Positions 31,338 to 40,249 are shown, counted from the stretch's first letter. The stretch: 64,000 bases of DNA from Paractinoplanes tereljensis (GCF_016862435.1 NZ_BOMY01000013.1:124001-188000); one strand, 5' to 3'. Translations and numbers: made by a program. Notes: generated from the letters alone by a model not told the origin.

Positions 31338-32696
31338 TCACCCGAAGGCGTGACGCTGCCAGGGGTTGAGCACCTCGAACTGACCGGCCACCGCGAGCAG
31401 CAGCAGTTCCGACTCGGGCGGCCCGATGATCTGCACGGTCAGCGGAAGACCGTCCGGGCGTACCCCGATCGGGACCACGATGGCCGGCAGACCGGCCACG
31501 TTCCACGGCGCGGCGTACGGCGCGTACTGCATGCTGACCTGCATGTTTTTCCGCCAGGAGCCGGTCGAGTACTGCTCGGCCGGCGGCGGAGCCGCGGCCA
31601 GCGCCGGGGTGACCAGCAGGTCCACGTTGTGGTCGGCGAAGAACTTGATCGACGCCGCCCGCCAGGCATCCCGGTGTGCCTGCTTGACCAGCCCGGCCTT
31701 CCAGGCCCACTTCCCGAGCCGGATGTGCTGCCGGGTGCGCGGCTGCAGTTTCGACACGTCCAGCTGCCGCGACTCGCGGTAGGCCGAGGCGAACCAGGTG
31801 GCCAGCACCCGCAGGCCCAGCGAGGTCGGGTAGCGCGGATCGGCGGTCACCGTGTCGTGCCCGGCCTGCACCAGCAGTTTCGAGGCGGTGGCGACGGCTT
31901 CGCGGTTCGGTTCGTCGGGGCGGACGCCGACCACCGGCGACCGGGTCGAGATGCCGACCCGCAGTTTCGGCGGCTCGACCAGTTTCGCCGGCTCGCGGCC
32001 GGCCAGCACCGAGAAACCGAGCACCGCGTCGGCCACCGTGGTGGTCAGCACGCCGTTCTCGACAAGGCCGAACCAGCCGTCGAGGCCCAGCTCGGCCGGG
32101 ATCACGCCGCGGCCCGGCTTCAGCCCGACCAGCCCGCAGCAGGCCGCCGGGATGCGGATCGAGCCGAGCCCGTCGTTGCCCTGCGCGATCGGCACCAGCC
32201 CGGCCGCCACCGCCGCGGCCGAACCGCCGGACGAGCCGCCCGGCGTACGGTCCCGGTCCCACGGGTTGCGGGTCGGCACGTCCCCGTCGTCGGTGACCGC
32301 CCACAGCCCCATCTCGGGCATCCGGGTGACCCCGACGACGATCGCACCGGCCCCGCGCAGCCGGCGGACCACCTCGTGGTCCACCTCGGCCACCGGGCCG
32401 CGCGCGGCGGCCGACCCGCCCCAGGTGGGCAGGCCGGCGACGGCCGTGTTCTCCTTCACCGCGACCGGCACCCCGGCCAGCGGCAGATTGGCCAGATCTT
32501 CCTGGTCGTCGACCTTCTCCGCCTCGGCGAGAGCCTCGCCCGCGCGGACCACCCGGAACGCGTCCAGGGACGGTTCGGAGATGGCTATCTGCTCCAGCGT
32601 CTCGGCGACGACCTGGGTGGCCGACACGTCACCGCGTCGCACCGCCCGGGAGATCTGCTTCGCCGTGGCCCCCACCCAGCTCGTGCCGTCCGACAT
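31338..32696 (-). CDS. Amidase-signature family hydrolase
   Basis: A 452-residue amidase with the Ser-cisSer-Lys triad: Lys in PVAVKENTAV, cis-Ser and Ser nucleophile in TPGGSSGGSAAAVAAG, with GSIRIPAACCGLVGLKP downstream. It hydrolyses an amide of unknown identity; the family includes acetamidase, indole-acetamide hydrolase and GatA-like enzymes. It is not GatA, since no gatB or gatC is near and the length is short. It sits between metB and ilvA with about 20-base gaps, so co-transcription is likely. Confidence 0.88.
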   Translation of the reverse strand: MSDGTSWVGATAKQISRAVRRGDVSATQVVAETLEQIAISEPSLDAFRVVRAGEALAEAEKVDDQEDLANLPLAGVPVAVKENTAVAGLPTWGGSAAARGPVAEVDHEVVRRLRGAGAIVVGVTRMPEMGLWAVTDDGDVPTRNPWDRDRTPGGSSGGSAAAVAAGLVPIAQGNDGLGSIRIPAACCGLVGLKPGRGVIPAELGLDGWFGLVENGVLTTTVADAVLGFSVLAGREPAKLVEPPKLRVGISTRSPVVGVRPDEPNREAVATASKLLVQAGHDTVTADPRYPTSLGLRVLATWFASAYRESRQLDVSKLQPRTRQHIRLGKWAWKAGLVKQAHRDAWRAASIKFFADHNVDLLVTPALAAAPPPAEQYSTGSWRKNMQVSMQYAPYAAPWNVAGLPAIVVPIGVRPDGLPLTVQIIGPPESELLLLAVAGQFEVLNPWQRHAFG

Positions 32697-32716
32697 GCCT
32701 CGCTCCGTATGTAAGG

Positions 32717-33868
32717 TCAGCCGAGCGCCTGCTCCAGGTCGGCCAGCAGATCGTCAACGCTTTCGATGCCGACAGACAGTCGCACGAGATCGGCGGGGAC
32801 TTCAAGCGGTGAGCCCGCAGCGGACAGGTGTGTCATCTGACCCGGGTGCTCGATCAGCGATTCGACTCCACCGAGCGACTCCGCGAGCACGAACAGTTTC
32901 GTCCGGTTGCAGATGTCGATCGCGGCCTGCATCCCGCCGGCCGCGCGGAACGACACCATGCCGCCGAAGCGCTGCATCTGCTTGGCCGCCGTCTCGTGAC
33001 CCGGGTGCGTCTCGAGGCCCGGGTAGTAGACGGTCTCCACGGCGCTGTGCTCGCTCAGGTAACCGACGATCCGCTCCGCGTTGTCACAGTGCCGGTCCAT
33101 CCGTACACCCAAGGTCTTGATGCCCCGCAGGGTCAGCCAGGCGTCGAACGGCCCGTTGATCGCACCCATCGCGTTCTGATGGAAAAGCAGTTGGTCGCCG
33201 AGTTCGTCGTTCCCGACGACGAGGGCGCCACCGACCACGTCGGAGTGTCCACCCAGGTATTTGGTGGTGGAATGCACCACCACGTCGGCGCCGAGCGCGA
33301 TCGGCTGCTGAAGGTACGGCGAGGCGAACGTGTTGTCCACGGTCAGCAGCGCGTCGTACTCGTGGGCCAGCCCGGCCAGCGCCGCGATGTCGGCGATGTT
33401 GAGCAGCGGGTTGGTCGGCGTCTCGGCCCAGATCATCCGGGTGACGCCGGGCCGGAACGCGGCCCGCACCCCGTCCAGGTCGTCGAGCGGGACGGCGGTC
33501 CAGGCCAGCCCCCAGTTCTCGGCGACCTTGGCGAACAGCCGGTAGGTGCCGCCGTACGCGTCGCCGGGGATGAGCACGTGGTCGCCGGGCCGGCAGACGG
33601 TGCGCAGCAGGGTGTCCTCCGCCGCGAGGCCACTGGCGAAGGCCAGGCCGCGGCGGCCGCCCTCGATCGCCGCGAGGCACTCCTGGAGGGCGTCCCGGGT
33701 CGGGTTGCCCGACCGGGCGTACTCGTAACCGAGGCGGGGTGCGCCGACAGCGTCCTGGGCGTAGGTGCTCGTCTGGTAGATCGGTGGCACCACCGCCCCC
33801 GTCCGCGGGTCCGGCTCTTGGCCGGCGTGGATGGCGAGGGTGTCGAAGCCGTAGTTGTTAGCCGTCAT
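32717..33868 (-). CDS. metB: Cystathionine gamma-synthase or gamma-lyase (Cys/Met PLP family)
   Basis: A 383-residue PLP enzyme of the trans-sulfuration family. The PLP lysine is in HSTTKYLGGHSDV; GYEYARSGNPTRDALQECLA and RLSVGIESVDDLLADLEQAL are family hallmarks. It may form cystathionine from an activated homoserine and cysteine, or cleave cystathionine to cysteine, 2-oxobutanoate and ammonia; the two activities are hard to separate by sequence. The cystathionine beta-synthase gene in this window favours a lyase role in reverse trans-sulfuration. ATG 33868 gives the usual MTANNYGFDTLAIHAG start and lies 24 bases from the divergent HIT gene. Confidence 0.9.
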   Translation of the reverse strand: MTANNYGFDTLAIHAGQEPDPRTGAVVPPIYQTSTYAQDAVGAPRLGYEYARSGNPTRDALQECLAAIEGGRRGLAFASGLAAEDTLLRTVCRPGDHVLIPGDAYGGTYRLFAKVAENWGLAWTAVPLDDLDGVRAAFRPGVTRMIWAETPTNPLLNIADIAALAGLAHEYDALLTVDNTFASPYLQQPIALGADVVVHSTTKYLGGHSDVVGGALVVGNDELGDQLLFHQNAMGAINGPFDAWLTLRGIKTLGVRMDRHCDNAERIVGYLSEHSAVETVYYPGLETHPGHETAAKQMQRFGGMVSFRAAGGMQAAIDICNRTKLFVLAESLGGVESLIEHPGQMTHLSAAGSPLEVPADLVRLSVGIESVDDLLADLEQALG

Positions 33869-33892
33869 GCTGCGCAAGGCTAGTCTCGGCGG

Positions 33893-34306
33893 GTGGCGGA
33901 TTGCGTGTTCTGTGCGATCGTGGCGGGCTCGGTCCCGGCCTTCAAGGTGATCGATTCCCCCGACGGAGTGGGCTTCCTCGATACCCGCCCGGTCTTCAAG
34001 GGCCACGTCCTGATTGTCCCCCGCACCCATGTCGTCACCTTGCCCGATTTATCCCCGGAGGCTCTGCCCGGATATTTCGGACTTGTGCAGCGAGTGTCGG
34101 CCGCCGTTCCGGCCGCGCTCGGCGCCAAGGGCACCTTCGTCGCGATCAACAACATCGTCTCCCAGTCCGTCCCCCACCTGCACACCCACGTGGTGCCGCG
34201 GACAAAGGGCGACGGACTGCGCGGTTTCTTCTGGCCAAGGACCAAATACGCCGACGACGAAGAGGCCAACGGGTACGCCGAGAAGATCGCCAAAGAGCTC
34301 GGGTAA
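33893..34306 (+). CDS. HIT-family hydrolase (carries a TTA codon)
   Basis: A 137-residue histidine-triad nucleotide hydrolase or transferase. The N-terminal DCVFCAIVAGSVPAFKV holds the usual Cys pair, and the catalytic triad is HLHTHVVPR. Likely substrates are nucleoside phosphoramidates or dinucleotides. GTG 33893 starts it. Codon 53 is TTA (34049-34051), one of three TTA codons I found in intact genes of the window, so its production may depend on the UUA-reading tRNA. MsrA follows after about 48 bases. Confidence 0.92.
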   Translation: MADCVFCAIVAGSVPAFKVIDSPDGVGFLDTRPVFKGHVLIVPRTHVVTLPDLSPEALPGYFGLVQRVSAAVPAALGAKGTFVAINNIVSQSVPHLHTHVVPRTKGDGLRGFFWPRTKYADDEEANGYAEKIAKELG

Positions 34307-34354
34307 GGATGCCCTAACCCCTGGCGTTACACCAGGCAGACGAAGGGAGTGACC

Positions 34355-35011
<657 letters not shown>

Positions 35012-35020
35012 AGCAAGTCG

Positions 35021-35044
35021 CCGGGGGCGTTTTCACGCCCCCGG
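35021..35044 (+). terminator. Hairpin terminator after msrA
   Basis: A perfect 9-bp G/C stem (35021-35029 with 35036-35044) with loop TTTTCA begins nine bases after the msrA stop and is followed by TTGAAAAAG. Confidence 0.75.
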
Positions 35045-35119
35045 TTGAAAAAGATCGACATATCCCGACATGGTTCGCACACTGGGGATGAACCCCTACC
35101 CACCCCGGGAGGTGCCACC

Positions 35120-35437
35120 ATGCCGACTTTCAACACCGAGGAGGAGCGAGCCGCCTGGGCTCTCGCCGAATCCCTCACCGAGCAGGCCGGCAAGATGATG
35201 CGCCAGGCCGAGGCCGCCCTCGAGACCTGGAAAACCGGCAAGGAGATGAACCGGCTGCGCTGCGAGCGCCGCGGCATCTCCGCCTCGGACGCGGAGATCC
35301 GCTGGTCCGGGTCGGCCAACGCGAAGAACGCGCTGACCGACAACAGCTTCCACGTCGGGCTCGCGACCATGTATTTCAGCGCCGCCACCGCGAATTACTC
35401 GCGGGCCCTCTATCTGCGCACGCAGGGCCTGCGCTAG
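35120..35437 (+). CDS. Small conserved-looking helical protein, unknown function
   Basis: A 105-residue acidic/basic protein with no membrane segment. The start ATG 35120 has GGGAGG upstream. Sequence elements are an N-terminal FNTEEERAAWALAESLTEQA helix, an MNRLRCERRGIS stretch with a single Cys, and a C-terminal hydrophobic helix pair (MYFSAATANYSRALYLR). I do not recognise a domain; the pattern suggests a small all-helical protein. Its TAG stop shares the tetranucleotide CTAG with the stop of the convergent 57-codon gene. Confidence 0.65.
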   Translation: MPTFNTEEERAAWALAESLTEQAGKMMRQAEAALETWKTGKEMNRLRCERRGISASDAEIRWSGSANAKNALTDNSFHVGLATMYFSAATANYSRALYLRTQGLR

Positions 35438-35607
35438 CTCTGGTCCTTCTCGACGGCCGGCGAGGCGGCCGCGGCCGGGGCCGGCGGGCGCGGAGTGTCG
35501 GACGGCGCGGCCGAGGCCGGTGCGGCGAGGGCCAGGCCGAGCACGGCTCCCGCGCCGATCAGGCCGAGTCCGGCCAGCGAAACCGGGCGACGGTCGGGCT
35601 TATCCAT
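35434..35607 (-). CDS. 57-residue Ala/Pro-rich exported or membrane-anchored peptide
   Basis: ATG 35607 is preceded by an excellent AGGAGG six bases upstream. The product has a basic N-terminus (MDKPDRRPVS), one hydrophobic helix of about 24 residues (LAGLGLIGAGAVLGLALAAP) and an Ala/Pro/Ser-rich tail ending EKDQS. It looks like a signal peptide or anchor with a short disordered tail. There is no known family. The stop codon CTA on the plus strand overlaps the stop of the convergent gene by three bases within CTAG. Confidence 0.65.
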   Translation of the reverse strand: MDKPDRRPVSLAGLGLIGAGAVLGLALAAPASAAPSDTPRPPAPAAAASPAVEKDQS

Positions 35608-35732
35608 GAGTTACCTCCTGGCGATAGCGAAACCGGGCCCCCACGGTGCCAGCGAAAGCTGAGACGATCCTGTGCGAAAGCTGGCAATCGATTGGTCTGT
35701 GTCGTGGGCCACCGCTCAGGCAACATGAACGT

Positions 35733-37157
35733 ATGGAGATCGCCAGCGAAACAGAGCGTAAATACGACGTCCCGGACGGCTTCGTACTGCCTTCGCTGGT
35801 GGGTACGGCCGGGATTCGCGACATCACCGGCGCCGAGACGCACGATCTCGACGCCACCTACTTCGACACCGACGAGCTGACCCTGCTGCAGAACCGGCGC
35901 ACGCTGCGCCGGCGCACCGGCGGCGGCGACGCCGGCTGGCACCTGAAGACCCCCGGCGCCGGCCAGAGCCGCACCGAGCATCGCGTCCCGCTCAACGGCG
36001 GCGACAAGAACACCGTGCCCGCCGAGCTGCACGGCCAGGTCCGCGCGCTCAGCCGCCGGGAAATCCTCAAACCGGTCGCCCGCCTGCGCACCCACCGGAT
36101 CGAGACGCCGCTGCGCGACGCCAAGGGCCGCACCCTCGCGCTGATCGCGCAGGACCAGGTGCGGGCCGAGTCCGGCGGCAAAGAACAGCGCTGGCAGGAG
36201 ATCGAGGTCGAACTGGTCGACGGCGACGCCAAGGTGCTCGAGGCGGTCGAAAAACGCCTGCTGAGCGTCGGCGCCACCCCGGCGGCCGGCCCGTCCAAGG
36301 TCGCGCGGGCCCTCGACGGCCGTCTCAAGAAGACCCCCAAACCCAAGGTCAAGAGCCCGGTTCAGGCGTACGCCCAGGAGCAGCGCGACGCGATCACCGA
36401 GTTCGACCCCGGAGTGCGTCAGGGCGACCCGGAGTCCGTACACAAGATGCGGGTCGCCACCCGGCGCCTGCGCAGCACGCTGAAGACCTTCAAGCGCTCT
36501 TTTCCCGGCTTCGAAGAAGTCGGCGATGAGCTGAAATGGCTCGCCGATCTGCTCGGCCAGGTGCGCGACGGCCAGGTGCAGAAGGGCAAACTGCTGGCCG
36601 GGGTCGAGGAGTCCGGCGACCAGTTCACCGCGGTCGCGGCCCGCATCCGGCAGCACCTCGACGACCAGGTCGACCGGGGCCGGGCCGCGCTCGACGAGTC
36701 CCTGGAGAGCGAGCGTTACCTCGCCCTGCTCGACCGCATCGACCGCCTCGCCGACCGGCCCGGCAAGGGCGAGCCCGATCCGATCAAGCGGGCCGCGAAG
36801 AGCCTGGCCAAGGCCGACGGCCTGCTCGACCAGGCGCTGGCCGACGGCGTGGACGCCGAACTGCACGACGCCCGCAAGGCTTACAAGCGGGCCCGGTACG
36901 CGGTCGAGGTCTTCGCCGGGGCCGCCGGCAAGCCCGGAAAACAGCTCGTCAACGCGCTGACCGACCTGCAGGACGTGCTCGGCGCCCACCAGGACTCGGT
37001 GGTCGCCCGCGAGCTGCTGCTCGAGCTCGGACCGGACAGTTTCTGGTTCGGTGTGCTGTGGGCCCGCCAGGAACAGGTCGGCACGGACACACACGCTGAG
37101 CTGCCGGTCGTCGTCGAGGCTTCGCGAAAGAAGAAGCTTCGGCAGTGGATCGGCTGA
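35733..37157 (+). CDS. CYTH-CHAD domain protein
   Basis: A 474-residue protein with an N-terminal CYTH (triphosphate tunnel) domain whose signature ExExK is ETERK at residues 6-10, followed from about residue 210 by a CHAD domain rich in His/Arg/Lys helices (VHKMRVATRRLRSTLKTF, DARKAYKRARYAVEVF). CYTH domains hydrolyse or bind triphosphate and polyphosphate, and CHAD domains bind polyphosphate. The next gene, 31 bases downstream, is a PPK2-type polyphosphate kinase, so a joint role in polyphosphate turnover is a strong inference. ATG 35733 is used because it starts MEIASETERKY, the canonical CYTH beginning. Confidence 0.93.
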   Translation: MEIASETERKYDVPDGFVLPSLVGTAGIRDITGAETHDLDATYFDTDELTLLQNRRTLRRRTGGGDAGWHLKTPGAGQSRTEHRVPLNGGDKNTVPAELHGQVRALSRREILKPVARLRTHRIETPLRDAKGRTLALIAQDQVRAESGGKEQRWQEIEVELVDGDAKVLEAVEKRLLSVGATPAAGPSKVARALDGRLKKTPKPKVKSPVQAYAQEQRDAITEFDPGVRQGDPESVHKMRVATRRLRSTLKTFKRSFPGFEEVGDELKWLADLLGQVRDGQVQKGKLLAGVEESGDQFTAVAARIRQHLDDQVDRGRAALDESLESERYLALLDRIDRLADRPGKGEPDPIKRAAKSLAKADGLLDQALADGVDAELHDARKAYKRARYAVEVFAGAAGKPGKQLVNALTDLQDVLGAHQDSVVARELLLELGPDSFWFGVLWARQEQVGTDTHAELPVVVEASRKKKLRQWIG

Positions 37158-37188
37158 AGTTCATCTCGACCGGGTATGAAATCAAACC

Positions 37189-38139
37189 ATGCAGGTGGAG
37201 TCGGAGTTCCAGGACGAGCAAATCACCCAGCCCTACGAAGGCCCGAATACGACGCTGGGCGGATATCGGGTCGCGGACGACGATGACGACGACCCGGTGC
37301 TGCTCAACGCGGACGGCAGCCCGGTCGACACCTGGCGCGAGGACTACCCGTACGACGAGCGGATGCCCCGCCAGGAGTACGACCACCACAAGCGGCTCCT
37401 GCAGATCGAGCTGCTGAAGCTGCAGAACTGGTGCAAGGACACCGGCGAGCGGATGGTGGTGCTGTTCGAGGGCCGGGATGCAGCCGGCAAGGGCGGCACG
37501 ATCAAGCGGTTCATGGAGCACCTGAACCCGCGCGGAGCGTCGGTGGTGGCGCTGGAGAAGCCCAGCGAGCGCGAGAGCCACCAGTGGTACTACCAGCGCT
37601 ACATCAGCCACCTGCCGGCGGCCGGCGAGATCGTGCTGTTCGACCGGTCCTGGTACAACCGGGCCGGCGTCGAACGGGTGATGGGCTTCTGCACCCGCGC
37701 CGAATACCTCGAGTTCATGCGGCAGACCCCCGAACTGGAGCGGATGCTGGTGCGCTCGGGCGTCCACCTGATCAAGTTCTGGTTCTCGGTCACCCAGGGC
37801 GAACAGCGCACCCGCTTCGCGATCCGCCAGGTCGACCCGGTGCGGCAGTGGAAGCTCTCCCCGATGGACCTCGCGTCGCTCGACAAGTGGGGCGACTACA
37901 CCGAGGCCAAGGAGGCGATGTTCTTCTACACCGACACCGCGGACGCCCCGTGGACGGTGGTGAAGAGCAACGACAAGAAGCGTGCCCGCCTGGAGGCGAT
38001 CCGGCACGTGCTGAGCCGCTTCAACTACGAGAACAAGGACGACGAGGTGGTCGGCCGCCCCGACCCGCTGATCGTCGGCCCGGCCGCGCTCGCGGTGGAG
38101 GGCACCGAGATGTCCCCGCGCGTATTCCCGCGGCTTTAG
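37189..38139 (+). CDS. ppk2: Polyphosphate kinase 2 family protein
   Basis: A 316-residue PPK2 kinase that transfers phosphate between polyphosphate and nucleotides. Walker A is GRDAAGKGG (residues 95-103), Walker B is IVLFDRSWYNR, and the lid segment RSGVHLIKFWFSV is intact. The C-terminal DPVRQWKLSPMDLASLDKW and VKSNDKKRARL segments are those of PPK2 class I-like enzymes. Whether it mainly makes nucleoside triphosphates from polyphosphate or the reverse cannot be told. An N-terminal extension of about 40 acidic residues precedes the core. It is co-transcribed with the CYTH-CHAD gene. Confidence 0.94.
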   Translation: MQVESEFQDEQITQPYEGPNTTLGGYRVADDDDDDPVLLNADGSPVDTWREDYPYDERMPRQEYDHHKRLLQIELLKLQNWCKDTGERMVVLFEGRDAAGKGGTIKRFMEHLNPRGASVVALEKPSERESHQWYYQRYISHLPAAGEIVLFDRSWYNRAGVERVMGFCTRAEYLEFMRQTPELERMLVRSGVHLIKFWFSVTQGEQRTRFAIRQVDPVRQWKLSPMDLASLDKWGDYTEAKEAMFFYTDTADAPWTVVKSNDKKRARLEAIRHVLSRFNYENKDDEVVGRPDPLIVGPAALAVEGTEMSPRVFPRL

Positions 38140-38193
38140 TGATTCAAAAAGCGTTGGCGCGGGCCTGATCACGTGGTTACCGTGGCCGTACAC

Positions 38194-38253
38194 GTGAAGG
38201 GAGGTGGTCCAAAGTTGGATAGCAACGGGACTCGTGAGGTGGCTGTCCGCTAG
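38194..38253 (+). CDS. Candidate 19-codon leader peptide inside the rnz leader
   Basis: GTG 38194 opens a 19-codon frame ending with TAG at 38251 (VKGGGPKLDSNGTREVAVR). No ribosome binding site is obvious before the GTG; AGGGAGG follows it instead, so it may be translated as a leaderless message or not at all. It covers the first hairpin and the 5' half of the long stem of the RNA described separately. Translation would therefore change the RNA fold. Evidence is positional only. Confidence 0.3.
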   Translation: MKGGGPKLDSNGTREVAVR

Positions 38254-38402
38254 CCGCTGTCCTCGACAGCTTGTCTAACCAAGCGTTGAGACCGTGTGGC
38301 AGCGGTCCGGCGAAAACTAGGCAGCCATCCGACCCCCGGGGATCCGGCCTTGTCCGACCGGACCACGACTCGCTTCGCGTGCGTGGAAGCCCCCGGGGGT
38401 CG
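38194..38402 (+). ncRNA. Candidate structured RNA or leader upstream of rnz
   Basis: The 280 bases between ppk2 and rnz contain no long ORF but many consistent helices. A hairpin pairs 38207-38210 with 38228-38231 and 38214-38217 with 38223-38226. A long-range helix pairs 38238-38245 with 38322-38329. Inside it are a 6-bp hairpin (38256-38261 with 38265-38270) and a 5-bp hairpin (38290-38294 with 38303-38307). The alternative helix 38254-38259 with 38300-38305 would compete with the inner hairpin. It ends in a perfect 12-bp stem (38330-38341 with 38391-38402) just before the rnz start region. This looks like a cis-acting leader or a stand-alone RNA with its own terminator. I could not assign it to a known family; the actinobacterial raiA-type motif is one candidate to test. 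Confidence 0.55.
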
Positions 38403-38419
38403 ACCTATGCGGAGCCGTC

Positions 38420-39328
38420 ATGCGTGAACTGGTCATCCTGGGCACGGCAAGCCAGGTTCCCACCCGCCACCGCAACCACAACGGTTACGTCCTGCGCTGG
38501 GACAACGAGGTAATCCTGTTCGACCCCGGCGAGGGCACCCAGCGCCAGATGCTGCTGGCCGGCCTGGCCGTGACCCCGCTGCGCCGGATCTGCATCACCC
38601 ACTTCCACGGCGACCACAGCCTGGGCCTGCCCGGCGTCCTGCAGCGCATCTCCCTGGACCAGGTGCCGCACCCGGTGAAGGTCCACTATCCGGCCGCCGG
38701 CCAGGAGTTCTACGACCGCCTGCGGCACGCCACCAGCTACTGGGACAACGCCGACATCGTGCCGGCCCCCGCCGACGGCGCGATCTTCGAGACGGAGACC
38801 TCCGCGGGGCGCCTGACGGCCCTGCCGCTATGGCATTCCCTCCCGACGTACGGCTACCGCCTGACCGAACCCGACACCCGCCGCATGGTCCCCGCCCTAC
38901 TGGCCGAACACGGCATAGTCGGCCCCGCGGTAGGCGACCTGCAGCGCCTGGGCCACCTGGGCGACGTAACGCTGGACCAGGTGAGCGTCCCCCGCCCCGG
39001 CCAGACCTTCGCCTTCGTGATGGACACCGGCTTGTGCGACAACGTCTACGCCCTGGCCGAAAACGCAGACCTGCTGGTAATCGAGTCCACGTTCCTGGAC
39101 GAGGACGCCGACCTGGCCGCCCAGGTAGGCCACCTGACCGCAGCCCAGGCGGCCACGGTGGCCCGCAAGTCAAACGTCCGAACCCTGGTCCTGACCCACT
39201 TCTCCCAGCGCTACCCCGACCAGTCCCGCTTCCTGACCGAAGCCCGCCCCCACTTCAACGGCGACATAGTCCTGGCCGAAGACCTCATGCGAGTCCCGAT
39301 CCCGGCGCGCAAAGCCGGCGTCAGCTAG
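38420..39328 (+). CDS. rnz: Ribonuclease Z (tRNA 3'-processing endonuclease)
   Basis: A 302-residue zinc metallo-beta-lactamase-fold nuclease that removes 3' trailers from tRNA precursors lacking an encoded CCA. The signature [11 protein letters not shown] (His61, His63, Asp65, His66) binds both zinc ions; [15 protein letters not shown] and [11 protein letters not shown] are typical RNase Z segments, and HFSQRY holds the last His. ATG 38420 follows the structured leader directly. The tRNA-Leu in this window lacks an encoded CCA, so the enzyme has a substrate close by. Its 3' end is overlapped by 159 bases by the antisense tail of the AbiEii-like gene. Confidence 0.93.
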   Translation: MRELVILGTASQVPTRHRNHNGYVLRWDNEVILFDPGEGTQRQMLLAGLAVTPLRRICITHFHGDHSLGLPGVLQRISLDQVPHPVKVHYPAAGQEFYDRLRHATSYWDNADIVPAPADGAIFETETSAGRLTALPLWHSLPTYGYRLTEPDTRRMVPALLAEHGIVGPAVGDLQRLGHLGDVTLDQVSVPRPGQTFAFVMDTGLCDNVYALAENADLLVIESTFLDEDADLAAQVGHLTAAQAATVARKSNVRTLVLTHFSQRYPDQSRFLTEARPHFNGDIVLAEDLMRVPIPARKAGVS

Positions 39329-39847
39329 GTCGAAGGTCAAGCCGGAGTCCGCCGCCTCCGCCAACCGGAGGAGTTGTTCGGCCGAGTAGCGCTCGCTGGT
39401 AAGCACCGCGTCGATGTCGAGGAAGTCCCGGGCGAGGGCGCGACCGTAGAGCGCTGCCATCTTGTTACCGACCGCGTCGTCCGGGTGCAGAACGGGCCCG
39501 ATGCTCAAGGTGACCGGCGGATGAGCACGCCAATCGGCGGCCAACTCCATCTTTTGCGGTTCCTCGTAGGGCTCGTCCTTCCGCGCGACGAGCAGTCGGG
39601 CGAAGGTATCGGCGCGCGCATCGACGTCGACGGCGAAACCGCTCTCGGTCAAGGCTTTGATGACCAGATCAGCGACGGCGGGGAAGTCCGCGCGGCGCTG
39701 CCAGTCGGTGAAGAGGTCCACGTCGCCGCTTGGGCGATCGCCCATGCCGTGGGCCCGCACGGCATAACCGCCGGCGAGGGCGAGCCCGTAGTCATTTCCT
39801 GCGGCCTGAAGAGCGATCTCGGCAAGCTGCCGGTGACGCGGATCCAT
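39170..39847 (-). CDS. AbiEii/AbiGii-like nucleotidyltransferase, 3' end replaced by antisense rnz
   Basis: A nucleotidyltransferase-fold protein with [12 protein letters not shown] followed by the catalytic DVDLFTDW, a LELAADWR-like beta strand ([13 protein letters not shown]) and [26 protein letters not shown], as in AbiEii toxins that nucleotidylate RNA or protein. Homology-like sequence stops at residue 174 ([13 protein letters not shown]), exactly opposite the rnz stop codon. The last 51 residues are just the antisense of rnz and carry none of the usual C-terminal helices. I read it as truncated, with the frame running on by chance. The catalytic core remains, so activity is possible. 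A 107-residue partner gene lies nine bases upstream. Confidence 0.75.
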   Translation of the reverse strand: MDPRHRQLAEIALQAAGNDYGLALAGGYAVRAHGMGDRPSGDVDLFTDWQRRADFPAVADLVIKALTESGFAVDVDARADTFARLLVARKDEPYEEPQKMELAADWRAHPPVTLSIGPVLHPDDAVGNKMAALYGRALARDFLDIDAVLTSERYSAEQLLRLAEAADSGLTFDLADAGFARRDRDSHEVFGQDYVAVEVGAGFGQEAGLVGVALGEVGQDQGSDV

Positions 39848-39856
39848 GCCGGGATC

Positions 39857-40180
39857 CTATGCGGCAGTCGCTTTTGAGCCGGTCCGCCGCAGCTCCGGAA
39901 AGCGCAGTTCCCAGGTTCGGCGGAGGTCGGGCGGCAGCCAGAGGGACGGCCAAAGCCGGGCGAGGGTCGCTTGGTCGAGGAATTCGTGGAGGTCGGCCGG
40001 CTTGGTGGCCTCGATCAGGACCGTCCGGTAGAGGTCGACGATCCGGCCAGGGCTGTCGAGGTCATATTCGGCTGCCCCGGACCAGTCGAGGTAACGCGGC
40101 AGGATGACAACCCCGGTGGTCTCGCCTCTGAGCAGCGTCAGGTCGTCCGCGACAACCAGCGGCTTAGCGTATCGACGCAT
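39857..40180 (-). CDS. Partner protein of the AbiEii-like gene, unknown function
   Basis: A 107-residue protein beginning MRRYAKPLVVADDLTLLRGE, with a central YLDWSGAAEYDLDSPGRIVDLYRTVLIEA segment and a C-terminal LARLWPSLWLPPDLRRTWELRFPEL. I recall similar small proteins next to AbiEii-like genes in streptomycetes, which suggests a conserved pair, perhaps antitoxin and toxin, but this protein does not resemble the usual winged-helix AbiEi antitoxin. The short spacing to the downstream gene supports co-translation. Start ATG 40180; a longer frame upstream is antisense to the GNAT gene. Confidence 0.7.
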   Translation of the reverse strand: MRRYAKPLVVADDLTLLRGETTGVVILPRYLDWSGAAEYDLDSPGRIVDLYRTVLIEATKPADLHEFLDQATLARLWPSLWLPPDLRRTWELRFPELRRTGSKATAA

Positions 40181-40249
40181 GATCGGCCCACCTCCCGCAC
40201 CATCGTCCCACGCGAAGGGGCGCCGGGGGTGGACGGTTAGCGTGGGGTG

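Noticed and set aside
38330..38402. Possible 6C-type RNA because of C-rich runs near rnz
   Set aside because: The C runs lie in stem arms, not in loops as that motif requires; a different structure is more likely.
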